Source: CAYVTV01 sp964454295 (lineage in GTDB: Bacteria; Bacteroidota; Bacteroidia; Bacteroidales; GCA-2748055). Taken from it: a stretch of DNA of 14,258 nucleotides. The notes under the pieces are model-generated. The model did not search any database and was not told the DNA's origin. It saw only the letters and a program-made list of their open reading frames with translations. The number at the start of each line of letters is the position of its first letter. Position 1 is the first letter of the stretch. The translations under genes and the position numbers were made by a program. The DNA is taken from assembly GCA_964454295.1 (NCBI GenBank), contig CAYVTV010000097.1:1-14258 (forward strand), in the 5' to 3' direction. This document shows, in pieces, positions 1 to 6,652 of this stretch.

Positions 1-57
1 TTACGCAAAGTTTTAACCGGTACAGTTACTGTTTGAATAATCCGTTGCGGTTTGTGG
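1..57 (+). repeat. RHS core repeat, copy A (3' end only)
   Basis: Bases 1-57 match bases 2786-2842 of copy B and 5173-5229 of copy C; copy C differs at base 5228. The rest of copy A lies left of the window. The match stops in the codons for DPSG/DPGG, where the three tips diverge. Confidence 0.9.
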
Positions 58-809
58 ATCCCAGTGGGTATATTTTGGGGAGGGTTTGGGACTGGCTTAA
101 GCATTTATTTGCACAAAAAGATCATGAGGATGGGGCAAGTGGCCCATTCAGTGGCCCTTCCGGAGTTGGAGAAAGAGATAACAGAAATACAGGCACAGGA
201 GGCAGTGGAAATGCTGGTACGGGATATGGAGGAGGAAGTGGATATGCAGATTCGGGAGGCGGAGGAAACACAGGCACTGGTGGTAATGATAAAAATACGT
301 TCTGGACATGGTTAACAAAGATATTTGGAGGGACAGGGGAAGATGTATATAAAGTTACTTACCGTTATAATCCATACACAAGAGAAACCACTTCATATAC
401 TTATTATAATGTTTTTAATTATGCGTATTGCAGAGTAGAGGTTGTCAGTAAACCATGGATTTCACCCAGAGGTTATTATAATATAAGTAACATGATTTAT
501 AATATTGATAAATCTCCTTATGGCACAACATATTCAACGAATGATCCGGGCAATCGTGCGGCAGAAATTCTACTTGAAGCGGTTTCAAAAACGCTTCCCA
601 GTTCGTCTTTCGTGATGAACTTTACTTCTTTTATTACAGGAAGAGATGCTATTACATATCAAAAAATCAGCTCTGAAGAACAATATATACAGTCAGCTAT
701 TAATATGTTAGTGATTGTTTCTCCTTTACCAGCCGATTTTAAGCTTATATGGTCTATTTTTGATATTTCTGGAATTCCAGGTGATAATACCCCAAATTCC
801 AAATACTAA
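3..809 (+). CDS. RHS cassette A: end of RHS core plus variable tip (5' partial)
   Basis: The reading frame is already open at the left edge, so this is the 3' end of a longer gene. The first codons give the end of the RHS-associated core (FNRYSYCLNNPLRFVDPSGY, to about base 71), which is the usual junction between the conserved RHS shell and a variable C-terminal toxin tip. The tip of about 245 residues starts with a QKDHEDG linker and a long Gly/Asn/Thr-rich stretch (about bases 150-295). A WTWLTKIF segment and a domain rich in Tyr and Asn follow, to the stop at 807-809. WDWLKHLF near the tip start and WTWLTKIF after the Gly-rich stretch look like an internal repeat. I do not recognise a catalytic motif. 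RHS tips are usually contact-dependent or secreted toxins; that role here is inferred from position. A small membrane protein gene follows after 8 bp and may be its immunity gene. Confidence 0.85.
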   Translation, partial: TQSFNRYSYCLNNPLRFVDPSGYILGRVWDWLKHLFAQKDHEDGASGPFSGPSGVGERDNRNTGTGGSGNAGTGYGGGSGYADSGGGGNTGTGGNDKNTFWTWLTKIFGGTGEDVYKVTYRYNPYTRETTSYTYYNVFNYAYCRVEVVSKPWISPRGYYNISNMIYNIDKSPYGTTYSTNDPGNRAAEILLEAVSKTLPSSSFVMNFTSFITGRDAITYQKISSEEQYIQSAINMLVIVSPLPADFKLIWSIFDISGIPGDNTPNSKY

Positions 810-817
810 CATAATAT

Positions 818-1336
818 ATGAACATCAAATTCAAACTGATCAGAATAAGCTGGTTTAAAACCTTGTTAAGGCCGCTGAACTTGCTATTAGTGTTTCTTCC
901 GGCATATACCCATGATAAAATAGATTGCTTAACTGAAACAAACTTCTGGGGTATTTGGGGTGCTGTATGGTTAGTAATATTTTTTATCCAGATTGGATTA
1001 GTAAAAAGGTATAAGGTTATTGGAGAAATAAGGATCAATAAGGATTCGATTAGTTTTGATAGAGGGAATTCCATGTCTGATATGTTTACACCAGATCAAA
1101 AACTTGAAATTTATATGGAATATAACGGATATAAAGGAGAAACTGAAAAATATAAATGTCTTCCTTTGGATTTACCTGTACTAAATCGAGAAGGAACTGG
1201 GAAAATTATTATTATTAGAAACAATAAGAGATATGCTTATCGTTTTGTATCCCCCCGCAACTATTCCGTAAGCTTAAAAGTGTTTGCAGAATATTATCAG
1301 AAGAATGGCAACAAAGTAGATATTATTTTTGATTAA
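818..1336 (+). CDS. Two-TM protein with soluble C-terminal domain, candidate immunity protein for tip A
   Basis: This is a 172-residue protein starting with ATG 8 bp after the RHS tip A stop, which suggests co-transcription. Two hydrophobic segments are visible at about residues 16-30 and 44-62. They are followed by a soluble domain of about 110 residues with alternating beta-like stretches (GEIRINKDSISF, GKIIIIRNNKRYAYRF). The layout of a membrane hairpin plus a beta-rich cytoplasmic domain is seen in many uncharacterised Bacteroidota proteins next to RHS tips. I do not recognise a named family. Its place directly behind a toxin-like tip makes an immunity function plausible, but this is inference from order and spacing only. 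The alternative is an unrelated membrane protein carried along with the cassette. Confidence 0.75.
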   Translation: MNIKFKLIRISWFKTLLRPLNLLLVFLPAYTHDKIDCLTETNFWGIWGAVWLVIFFIQIGLVKRYKVIGEIRINKDSISFDRGNSMSDMFTPDQKLEIYMEYNGYKGETEKYKCLPLDLPVLNREGTGKIIIIRNNKRYAYRFVSPRNYSVSLKVFAEYYQKNGNKVDIIFD

Positions 1337-1356
1337 TACTAAAAACATAGTATATC

Positions 1357-1806
1357 ATGAAGACACTGGAAAGGATACTCTTAATTTTAATTTCATTGGG
1401 ATTTACTTTTAAGCTGCTTAATATTCCCGGAGGTAATGCAATTGTTTACTGTTCCTTACTTCCAACTTCACTTTTTTATTTTTTCTTTTCATTTGCGATT
1501 CTTAATGATTTAGGATTTCATCAGATTTTTAAGACAGATAGTTATAACAACATTAGTTCCCGGCATGGAATTGTTTCTGTATATATTGGGATGGCATTCA
1601 GTGTCTTTTTATTGGGATTGATTTACAGTATTCTTAATTATGAACCGAGAATGCTTTTACTGGGAGCCGGAACTGTATATGTTTTCTTATGTCTTTTATT
1701 AAGCGGTTTTTATTTTTATAAAACACGTGCTTATTTTTGGAAAAAAGTATTTATCCGGTCATCTTTTTTAATCTTTTTGTTTGCATTACAATTTATCATA
1801 AGATAG
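1357..1806 (+). CDS. Small polytopic membrane protein of unknown function
   Basis: This is a 149-residue, very hydrophobic protein with about five predicted membrane segments (roughly residues 5-22, 25-50, 70-92, 98-120 and 129-148) and short loops, the longest being the polar loop around residues 54-69. It starts with ATG 20 bp after the preceding gene on the same strand, so the two probably share a transcript with RHS tip A. I see no enzymatic motif. It could be a second immunity or accessory protein of cassette A, or a passenger left between two RHS cassettes by recombination. The next RHS repeat begins about 70 bp after its stop. Confidence 0.75.
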   Translation: MKTLERILLILISLGFTFKLLNIPGGNAIVYCSLLPTSLFYFFFSFAILNDLGFHQIFKTDSYNNISSRHGIVSVYIGMAFSVFLLGLIYSILNYEPRMLLLGAGTVYVFLCLLLSGFYFYKTRAYFWKKVFIRSSFLIFLFALQFIIR

Positions 1807-1877
1807 GGGCATATTGTTTAAAATTTCTATCTTAGTCAGATAAAAAGAACATCCGACAATTCTCTTATCTGGCAGGC

Positions 1878-2852
1878 CACCTCCATGAACGCAAGAGATC
1901 AGATAACAGCTTCTGCCTGCGGCAACAGCCTGGTGAGTCAGTTCAGCTACGACCACGGGCATGTAACCGGCATTCAGACGGGTAACATACAGCATTTGCA
2001 GTATGAATGGGATTTCACCACGGGCAATCTTCAGTGGCGCAAGGATGCCATACGGGATATGACAGAGACATTCAGCTATGATAACCTGGAACGGTTAACG
2101 GAGATCACATACGGAAGCATTACACAACGTTATGATTACCAGTCCAACGGTAACATAACAACCAGTACCCTGGCTGGCAGTTACACTTACGGTCAGGACA
2201 AGCCGCATGCCGTAACCATGGTAACAAATCCTTCCGCTGTCGCTGACACCACGGCCCAGGAGCTGGAATACACTTCATTTAACAAGGTAAAGAGGATCAT
2301 CCAGGGTGCAAAAGAGCTGAATATTTATTACGGGGCTAACAGGCAGCGGATAAAAACGGAATACCAGGATACCACGCGTCAGCTTACTAAGTATTTTGCC
2401 CATGGCAATTACGAGTGGGAGATGGGGGATAAGAACCGCGAATTGCATTATATTTTCGCCGGCACAGGTATAGCTGCCATCATGCAGAGAGGCAGCAGTG
2501 TTGACTCGATGTTTTACGTTCACCCGGATCACCTGGGATCGCTGGTGCTGATCACGGATGAGAACGGGGATGTTTACGAGGAGAAAAGTTTTGATGCATT
2601 CGGGAGGCTGAGGGATCCGGAAGATTGGAGTGTAATAGTTGCAGAGGGGAATTACCGGTTTGATCGTGGATACACCGGACATGAACAGTTGGAGAAGTTT
2701 GGGTTGATCAATATGAACGGGAGGATGTTTGACCCGCACACGGCAAGATTTTTAAGTCCTGATCTGTTTGTTCAGGATCCGGCCTTTACGCAAAGTTTTA
2801 ACCGGTACAGTTACTGTTTGAATAATCCGTTGCGGTTTGTGGACCCGGGGGG
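1878..2852 (+). repeat. RHS core repeat, copy B
   Basis: This direct repeat of about 975 bp aligns without gaps to copy C at a constant offset of 2387 bases. Bases 1878-2175 show about 20 mismatches to copy C; bases 2176-2840 show none by eye. Similarity ends at the DPGG codons. The repeat looks richer in G and C than the tips around it. Confidence 0.93.
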
Positions 2853-3633
2853 ATATTGGTGGAATGGACTTACCGACAGGGTTTTTCATGATGGTCAAAC
2901 TGATTGGTCCAGGGTAGTGCATGCACAAAAGCGTCATCAGGACGGCGGCTCGGGAGGATATTCCTATGATTCTTCCTCTCCGACAGGTTACAGGAATGCA
3001 TCAGGTGATGTTGTATCGTGGGGAGAAGTATATAATAACTACGTATTACCGAATTCATCTGCTGTTGATCCTGGTCTGTTTTATGACGTACTTCTTGATG
3101 CTCAAAGTGGTAACCTTCGTATTATAAACATGTATGGACAGGATTGGTTTGTATATGTTAATCCGTCTTCAGGTAAGCTTACTTCGTATATGAGTTTGAC
3201 TGTATCGAAGCTGAATTCGTATTATAATATTTCATATTGCGAAAATAATGATATTGGTGGTGGATCATGGTCAATATCATTAAATATTGCATGGGGTGGA
3301 GGGTTTAATCTTGAATTAGGTAGAGTTTGGGATAATAAAGGTGGCACTCATCGTTTTTTAACAATTGGCCCTTCAATTGGTGTGGATATATCTATTGGGA
3401 TACTTCAAAAAAATATTTATAATCCTAACTTTTCAGTGAATCAATATCAAGGTTATTGTTCTTCCATTGATATTGGCATCTCTGTACTTGACTGGGTAAT
3501 AATTGGTGGGGATAATTATGAGGAAACCTGGTACTCGAAATTTGGATATAATTATGGCGAAGAGGGTTGGGGAATTTCACTTGGGCTACCATTAGGGGCT
3601 GTTTGGAATATGGGAAAAACATGGACCTTTTAA
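1885..3633 (+). CDS. RHS cassette B: orphan RHS core with C-terminal tip
   Basis: The protein has 582 residues from the ATG at 1885. Residues 1-324 are RHS: YD-type repeats (YDNLERLTEITYG, around residue 65) and then the RHS-associated core from HPDHLGS (residue 213) through RGYTGHEQLEKFGLINMNGR to NNPLRFVDPGGY (residue 324). Residues 325-582 are a unique tip. It has a QKRHQDGGSGGYS linker, a GQDWFVYVNPSSG motif, and then a Gly- and aromatic-rich stretch of likely beta strands ending in GKTWTF. No nuclease, deaminase or other known toxin motif is evident. Bacteroidota RHS proteins are normally far longer, and in them the SMNARDQ segment is internal, so the N-terminal shell is missing. The frame is open back to base 1822 and reads IWQATSMNARDQ, with RHS-like residues before the ATG. 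The ATG lacks an A-rich leader, so it may not be a true start and the cassette may be silent. Confidence 0.85.
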   Translation: MNARDQITASACGNSLVSQFSYDHGHVTGIQTGNIQHLQYEWDFTTGNLQWRKDAIRDMTETFSYDNLERLTEITYGSITQRYDYQSNGNITTSTLAGSYTYGQDKPHAVTMVTNPSAVADTTAQELEYTSFNKVKRIIQGAKELNIYYGANRQRIKTEYQDTTRQLTKYFAHGNYEWEMGDKNRELHYIFAGTGIAAIMQRGSSVDSMFYVHPDHLGSLVLITDENGDVYEEKSFDAFGRLRDPEDWSVIVAEGNYRFDRGYTGHEQLEKFGLINMNGRMFDPHTARFLSPDLFVQDPAFTQSFNRYSYCLNNPLRFVDPGGYWWNGLTDRVFHDGQTDWSRVVHAQKRHQDGGSGGYSYDSSSPTGYRNASGDVVSWGEVYNNYVLPNSSAVDPGLFYDVLLDAQSGNLRIINMYGQDWFVYVNPSSGKLTSYMSLTVSKLNSYYNISYCENNDIGGGSWSISLNIAWGGGFNLELGRVWDNKGGTHRFLTIGPSIGVDISIGILQKNIYNPNFSVNQYQGYCSSIDIGISVLDWVIIGGDNYEETWYSKFGYNYGEEGWGISLGLPLGAVWNMGKTWTF

Positions 3634-3657
3634 ATAATTATTTTTATTGTAAACAAA

Positions 3658-4011
3658 ATGAGAATACTTGCAATTGTATTTTTTATTGTGTTGTTGTGCA
3701 TTGGATTATATATAAAAACTAATCCTTATGTATACAGGAATAAATCACTTTGTGAAATGTTTGAGAAGTTTAAAGCTAGAAGTTTTCATGGAGTAATTAC
3801 AAAAAAATATGAGGATATAGATCATCATTTAAATAAAACATTCGAAGTAGAAAGTCAAAAAATTGTAATAGATTTTGATAGAACCGGCTTTTATGAGTTT
3901 ATAAAAGTAAATGATTCAGTAATAAAAGAATCCGGAAGCCCAGTTATTACTGTATTCAGGCAGGGAGAAATGTTAAAAGAATTTCAGATTGATTTTGGCT
4001 GTAAGGAATGA
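3658..4011 (+). CDS. Small membrane-anchored protein, candidate immunity protein for tip B
   Basis: This is a 117-residue protein starting with ATG 24 bp after the RHS tip B stop. Residues 4-20 (LAIVFFIVLLCIGLYIK) form a single N-terminal anchor or uncleaved signal. The rest is a compact soluble domain with the pattern SFHGVITKKYEDIDHHLNKTF, then FYEFIKVNDSVIKESGSPVITVFRQGE. This pattern (a G-V-x-x-K-K-Y strand, a D-x-x-x-H-x-x-K turn and an N/GDSxxK turn) resembles small Bacteroidota proteins that I recall next to polymorphic toxins, but I cannot give a family name. Position and size fit an immunity protein that guards the periplasmic face. The function is inferred, not shown. Confidence 0.75.
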   Translation: MRILAIVFFIVLLCIGLYIKTNPYVYRNKSLCEMFEKFKARSFHGVITKKYEDIDHHLNKTFEVESQKIVIDFDRTGFYEFIKVNDSVIKESGSPVITVFRQGEMLKEFQIDFGCKE

Positions 4012-4039
4012 TATTCTATTTGCTGATACATAAGGTGAA

Positions 4040-4243
4040 ATGACACCTAATGAAAGATTATTTTTTTCTTTTAATGGACTAAGCAGGCATCTTAAAGCAG
4101 AATGAATTAATGAAAAAAGTGACTTCTACACAGGGATTATTGAGAATGATACTATATTAAAAGAAAAGGAGAAATTGATAATTTACAATCAAACGCAAAA
4201 TAAATATTTTAATTTGATCTATGATTATAAATCAGTAATCTAA
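4040..4243 (+). pseudogene. Decayed small reading frame between cassettes B and C
   Basis: No intact gene fills bases 4012-4256. One frame runs from the ATG at 4040 to TAA at 4241-4243 with a single internal TGA at 4103-4105. Around the stop it reads LSRHLKAE, stop, INEKSDFYTGIIENDTI, and later LIIYNQTQNKYFNLIYDYK. Composition and length look like coding sequence, and the YTGIIEND stretch loosely recalls the SFHGVITKKYED stretch of the gene just upstream. It may be the remnant of another small immunity-type gene whose own tip is gone. It could also be chance; evidence is limited to one frame. Confidence 0.35.
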
Positions 4244-4256
4244 GGAATGTTGGGTT

Positions 4257-5696
4257 ATGCACTTCACCTCCATGAACGCAAGAGATCAGATAACAGCTTC
4301 CTCCTACGGCAACAGCCTGGTGAGTCAGTTCACATACGACCACGGGCACGTAACCGGCATTCAGACGGGTAACATACAGCATTTGCAGTATGAATGGGAT
4401 TTCACAACGGGCAATCTTCAGTGGCGAAAGGATGCCATACGGGATATGACAGAGACATTCACCTATGATAACCTGGACCGGTTAACGGAGATCTCATACG
4501 GAAGCATTACACAGCGTTATGATTACCAGTCCGGCGGTAACATTTCCGCCGGTACTCCGGCAGGCAGTTACACTTACGGTCAGGACAAGCCGCATGCCGT
4601 AACCATGGTAACAAATCCTTCCGCTGTCGCTGACACCACGGCCCAGGAGCTGGAATACACTTCATTTAACAAGGTAAAGAGGATCATCCAGGGTGCAAAA
4701 GAGCTGAATATTTATTACGGGGCTAACAGGCAGCGGATAAAAACGGAATACCAGGATACCACGCGTCAGCTTACTAAGTATTTTGCCCATGGCAATTACG
4801 AGTGGGAGATGGGGGATAAGAACCGCGAATTGCATTATATTTTCGCCGGCACAGGTATAGCTGCCATCATGCAGAGAGGCAGCAGTGTTGACTCGATGTT
4901 TTACGTTCACCCGGATCACCTGGGATCGCTGGTGCTGATCACGGATGAGAACGGGGATGTTTACGAGGAGAAAAGTTTTGATGCATTCGGGAGGCTGAGG
5001 GATCCGGAAGATTGGAGTGTAATAGTTGCAGAGGGGAATTACCGGTTTGATCGTGGATACACCGGACATGAACAGTTGGAGAAGTTTGGGTTGATCAATA
5101 TGAACGGGAGGATGTTTGACCCGCACACGGCAAGATTTTTAAGTCCTGATCTGTTTGTTCAGGATCCGGCCTTTACGCAAAGTTTTAACCGGTACAGTTA
5201 CTGTTTGAATAATCCGTTGCGGTTTGTAGATCCGGGGGGCTATGAATATAAGGATATAATGCCACCACATTGGCCAAGACGTGGACAATATATACAAAAG
5301 CGTGATCAGGACGGGCACGGGGGGTACTCTGGCAGATATGGAGGAAACTTTGGTTTTCCTGGTCAGTATTATAATGGAGGGACAAACGGAACAGGGCTTT
5401 TTGGGATATATTATGATTGGGTATCAGGCTCATATCGGTCAACTTCAGATTATAGTCGCAGCAGTTGGTCATATGCTAATTACGTCATTGGCAACATTGG
5501 ATCAGGGATAGCCAGTGATTTATATTCTTGTATATTAACTGGTAATGTTTATATTGAAAACAAGTATGGACAAGATTGGTTTGTATATAATAATGAAGGA
5601 CAGTTTTCCAGTTCGCCCATAGTCATTTTAATGCCTTTCCCGTTTTTTAAATCTTTTTCGCCTTGTTTTATCATAGCCACAAACTTAGGGTCGTAA
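4257..5696 (+). CDS. RHS cassette C: orphan RHS core with tip fused to antisense antitoxin DNA
   Basis: The frame is 479 codons from the ATG at 4257; a second in-frame ATG at 4272 matches the ATG of cassette B. Residues 6-329 are the RHS core, nearly identical to cassette B, with HPDHLGS at about residue 218 and NNPLRFVDPGGY ending at 329. The tip begins with a QKRDQDGHGGYSG linker, contains Gly/Tyr/Ser-rich sequence, and has a GQDWFVYNNEGQ motif like tip B. After about residue 448 the reading crosses into DNA that is the antisense strand of a DUF2683-type antitoxin gene, so the last 31 or so residues (from about SPIVILMPFPFF) are not RHS. The tip is therefore truncated, and no immunity-like gene follows. 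It is most likely a broken or silent cassette. Confidence 0.8.
   Translation: MHFTSMNARDQITASSYGNSLVSQFTYDHGHVTGIQTGNIQHLQYEWDFTTGNLQWRKDAIRDMTETFTYDNLDRLTEISYGSITQRYDYQSGGNISAGTPAGSYTYGQDKPHAVTMVTNPSAVADTTAQELEYTSFNKVKRIIQGAKELNIYYGANRQRIKTEYQDTTRQLTKYFAHGNYEWEMGDKNRELHYIFAGTGIAAIMQRGSSVDSMFYVHPDHLGSLVLITDENGDVYEEKSFDAFGRLRDPEDWSVIVAEGNYRFDRGYTGHEQLEKFGLINMNGRMFDPHTARFLSPDLFVQDPAFTQSFNRYSYCLNNPLRFVDPGGYEYKDIMPPHWPRRGQYIQKRDQDGHGGYSGRYGGNFGFPGQYYNGGTNGTGLFGIYYDWVSGSYRSTSDYSRSSWSYANYVIGNIGSGIASDLYSCILTGNVYIENKYGQDWFVYNNEGQFSSSPIVILMPFPFFKSFSPCFIIATNLGS
4265..5239 (+). repeat. RHS core repeat, copy C
   Basis: This is the partner of the repeat at 1878-2852 with constant spacing and no indels. 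Bases 4563-5227 are identical to 2176-2840 by eye, while the first 298 bases carry about 20 substitutions. Both left boundaries fall at the CACCTCCATG sequence, and the flanks before it are unrelated apart from RHS-like codons ahead of copy B. Confidence 0.93.
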
Positions 5697-5818
5697 GGGT
5701 TTTCCTCTTTCCTGGCTTTCGAAATCTTGTACTTTATTTTAAAAGCCTTTATAACGGCCTTTAAAGCTTCTATTTGTGAAGCATCTTCAGTATATGCTGT
5801 TATATTTATTGCTTTCAT
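5549..5818 (-). CDS. DUF2683-type antitoxin, 3' end replaced by RHS tip DNA
   Basis: On the minus strand the ATG at 5816-5818 opens a protein of up to 89 residues. Residues 1-70 or so fit the small DUF2683 antitoxin family: ITAYTEDASQIEALKAVIKA, then a charged linker, ENPYDPKFVAMIKQGEKDL and NGKGIKMTMGELEN. Such proteins normally end a few residues later and sit directly upstream of a RelE/ParE-type toxin. Here the sequence after ELEN (about base 5605 downward) is the reverse complement of the RHS C tip, giving an unrelated tail of about 18 residues up to a chance stop at 5549-5551. The last native residues and the toxin gene are missing. The family call rests on pattern memory. It may still be expressed as an orphan antitoxin with an altered tail, or be dead. 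Confidence 0.65.
   Translation of the reverse strand: MKAINITAYTEDASQIEALKAVIKAFKIKYKISKARKEENPYDPKFVAMIKQGEKDLKNGKGIKMTMGELENCPSLLYTNQSCPYLFSI
5598..5612. other. Recombination junction between RHS tip C and antitoxin gene
   Basis: Left of this point the plus strand encodes an RHS tip motif (GQDWFVYNNEGQ) shared with cassette B. Right of it the minus strand encodes the C-terminal part of an antitoxin (GIKMTMGELEN). Neither gene reaches its natural end, so two unrelated segments have been joined. The exact base cannot be fixed by eye. Confidence 0.6.
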
Positions 5819-5894
5819 ATGGTGTATTGTCGTTTAATTTGCCAGTAAATTAGAAAGATTATCTGCTATCTTCATAAATCGCTGTATTATATGC

Positions 5895-5902
5895 CAAAGG
5901 TA
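5895..5902 (-). promoter_or_regulatory. Possible Bacteroidota -7 element for the antitoxin gene
   Basis: On the minus strand this reads TACCTTTG, matching the Bacteroidota sigma-ABfr -7 consensus TAnnTTTG, about 77 bases before the antitoxin start codon. No convincing -33 TTTG is seen at the usual spacing, so the call is weak. The surrounding intergenic stretch (5819-6032) is AT-rich and holds nothing else I can identify. Confidence 0.25.
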
Positions 5903-6032
5903 CTAAAAAATCTATTGTGACTTATTTTTTTTGTTATTTTGACTCGTTTATGTAATTAAACACAAAAATTTATATGTTTAATACTTACATTATCAATAAC
6001 AAAAAATTATTGTAATTTTCCGAAAAAAAGTT

Positions 6033-6638
6033 ATGCAGATCATCAGGGATTTTTATTCAAAAGTTGAAGATATCAGTCAATCCGGATTTTCCGTGAAGAT
6101 TGAGTTTTATTTGTCCCGGGGCTTTTCCATCTTCAAAAAGAAACCGGAATTCTTTCTTATTTATACTGCTTTGTATTTGCTGAGCATGCCATTGGGCGGT
6201 TTTTTACTGACCTATCCCCTGACCGCCGGTTTTTTTGTTGCAGCTCAAAGAATTGATTCAGGGAAATCGCTTTTTTTTGAACATTTCTTTGATGGTTTTA
6301 AGGACTTTATTCAACTCACATTATTAATGATCGTCCAGGGAATAATCCTGTTTTTTGGTTTTCTTCTCTTTATTATCCCTGGTATTTACCTTGCGGTTTG
6401 TTATTATTTTGCTCCTTTTTTCATAGTCTTTGGGAAGATGGATTTTTGGGGAGCTATGGAAAACAGCCGGAAAATGGTCCACAGGGAATGGTTTTCCGTA
6501 CTTGGATTGCTGATTGTAGTAGGAATAATCAATTTTCTGGGAGCCCTGGCTTTTGGAGTGGGAGTCCTGTTCACAATTCCGGTGACATTCTGTGCGTCAT
6601 ATGCCGCTTTTGACGATATCGTAGGCCTGAAGGACTGA
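6033..6638 (+). CDS. Polytopic integral membrane protein
   Basis: This is a 201-residue protein with a short cytoplasmic N-terminus (YLSRGFSIFKKKPEFFLIY) and three hydrophobic blocks, each probably a pair of helices, at about residues 39-72, 91-134 and 153-193. The IIPGIYLAVCYYFAPFFIV segment followed by GAMENSRKMVHREW is typical of the widespread uncharacterised bacterial proteins distantly grouped with the YciC/DUF975 and glycerophosphodiester phosphodiesterase membrane domains. In those, an IPGI-type helix precedes an ALxxSxxLV-like helix. No active-site residues are visible and the function is unknown. The ATG at 6033 has an A-rich leader typical of this phylum. It converges on the thioredoxin-like gene with a gap of 14 bp and no hairpin terminator between them. 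Confidence 0.8.
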   Translation: MQIIRDFYSKVEDISQSGFSVKIEFYLSRGFSIFKKKPEFFLIYTALYLLSMPLGGFLLTYPLTAGFFVAAQRIDSGKSLFFEHFFDGFKDFIQLTLLMIVQGIILFFGFLLFIIPGIYLAVCYYFAPFFIVFGKMDFWGAMENSRKMVHREWFSVLGLLIVVGIINFLGALAFGVGVLFTIPVTFCASYAAFDDIVGLKD

Positions 6639-6652
6639 TCAATATCTCTCTG

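Noticed and set aside
754..1074. 106-codon minus-strand open frame
   Set aside because: It is antisense to the start of the two-TM protein gene, whose plus frame has coherent membrane and soluble segments and proper spacing behind the RHS tip.
2275..2739. 154-codon minus-strand open frame, identical in copies at 2275-2739 and 4662-5126
   Set aside because: It lies wholly inside the RHS core on the opposite strand; its identity in both copies follows from the repeat itself, and the plus frame carries the family motifs.
1..5818. RHS repeats as a transposable element
   Set aside because: The repeats are coding RHS core without terminal inverted repeats or transposase; homologous recombination among rhs genes explains them better.
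6639..6652. Bidirectional terminator between the convergent genes
   Set aside because: The 14-bp gap holds no inverted repeat or T-tract that I can see.
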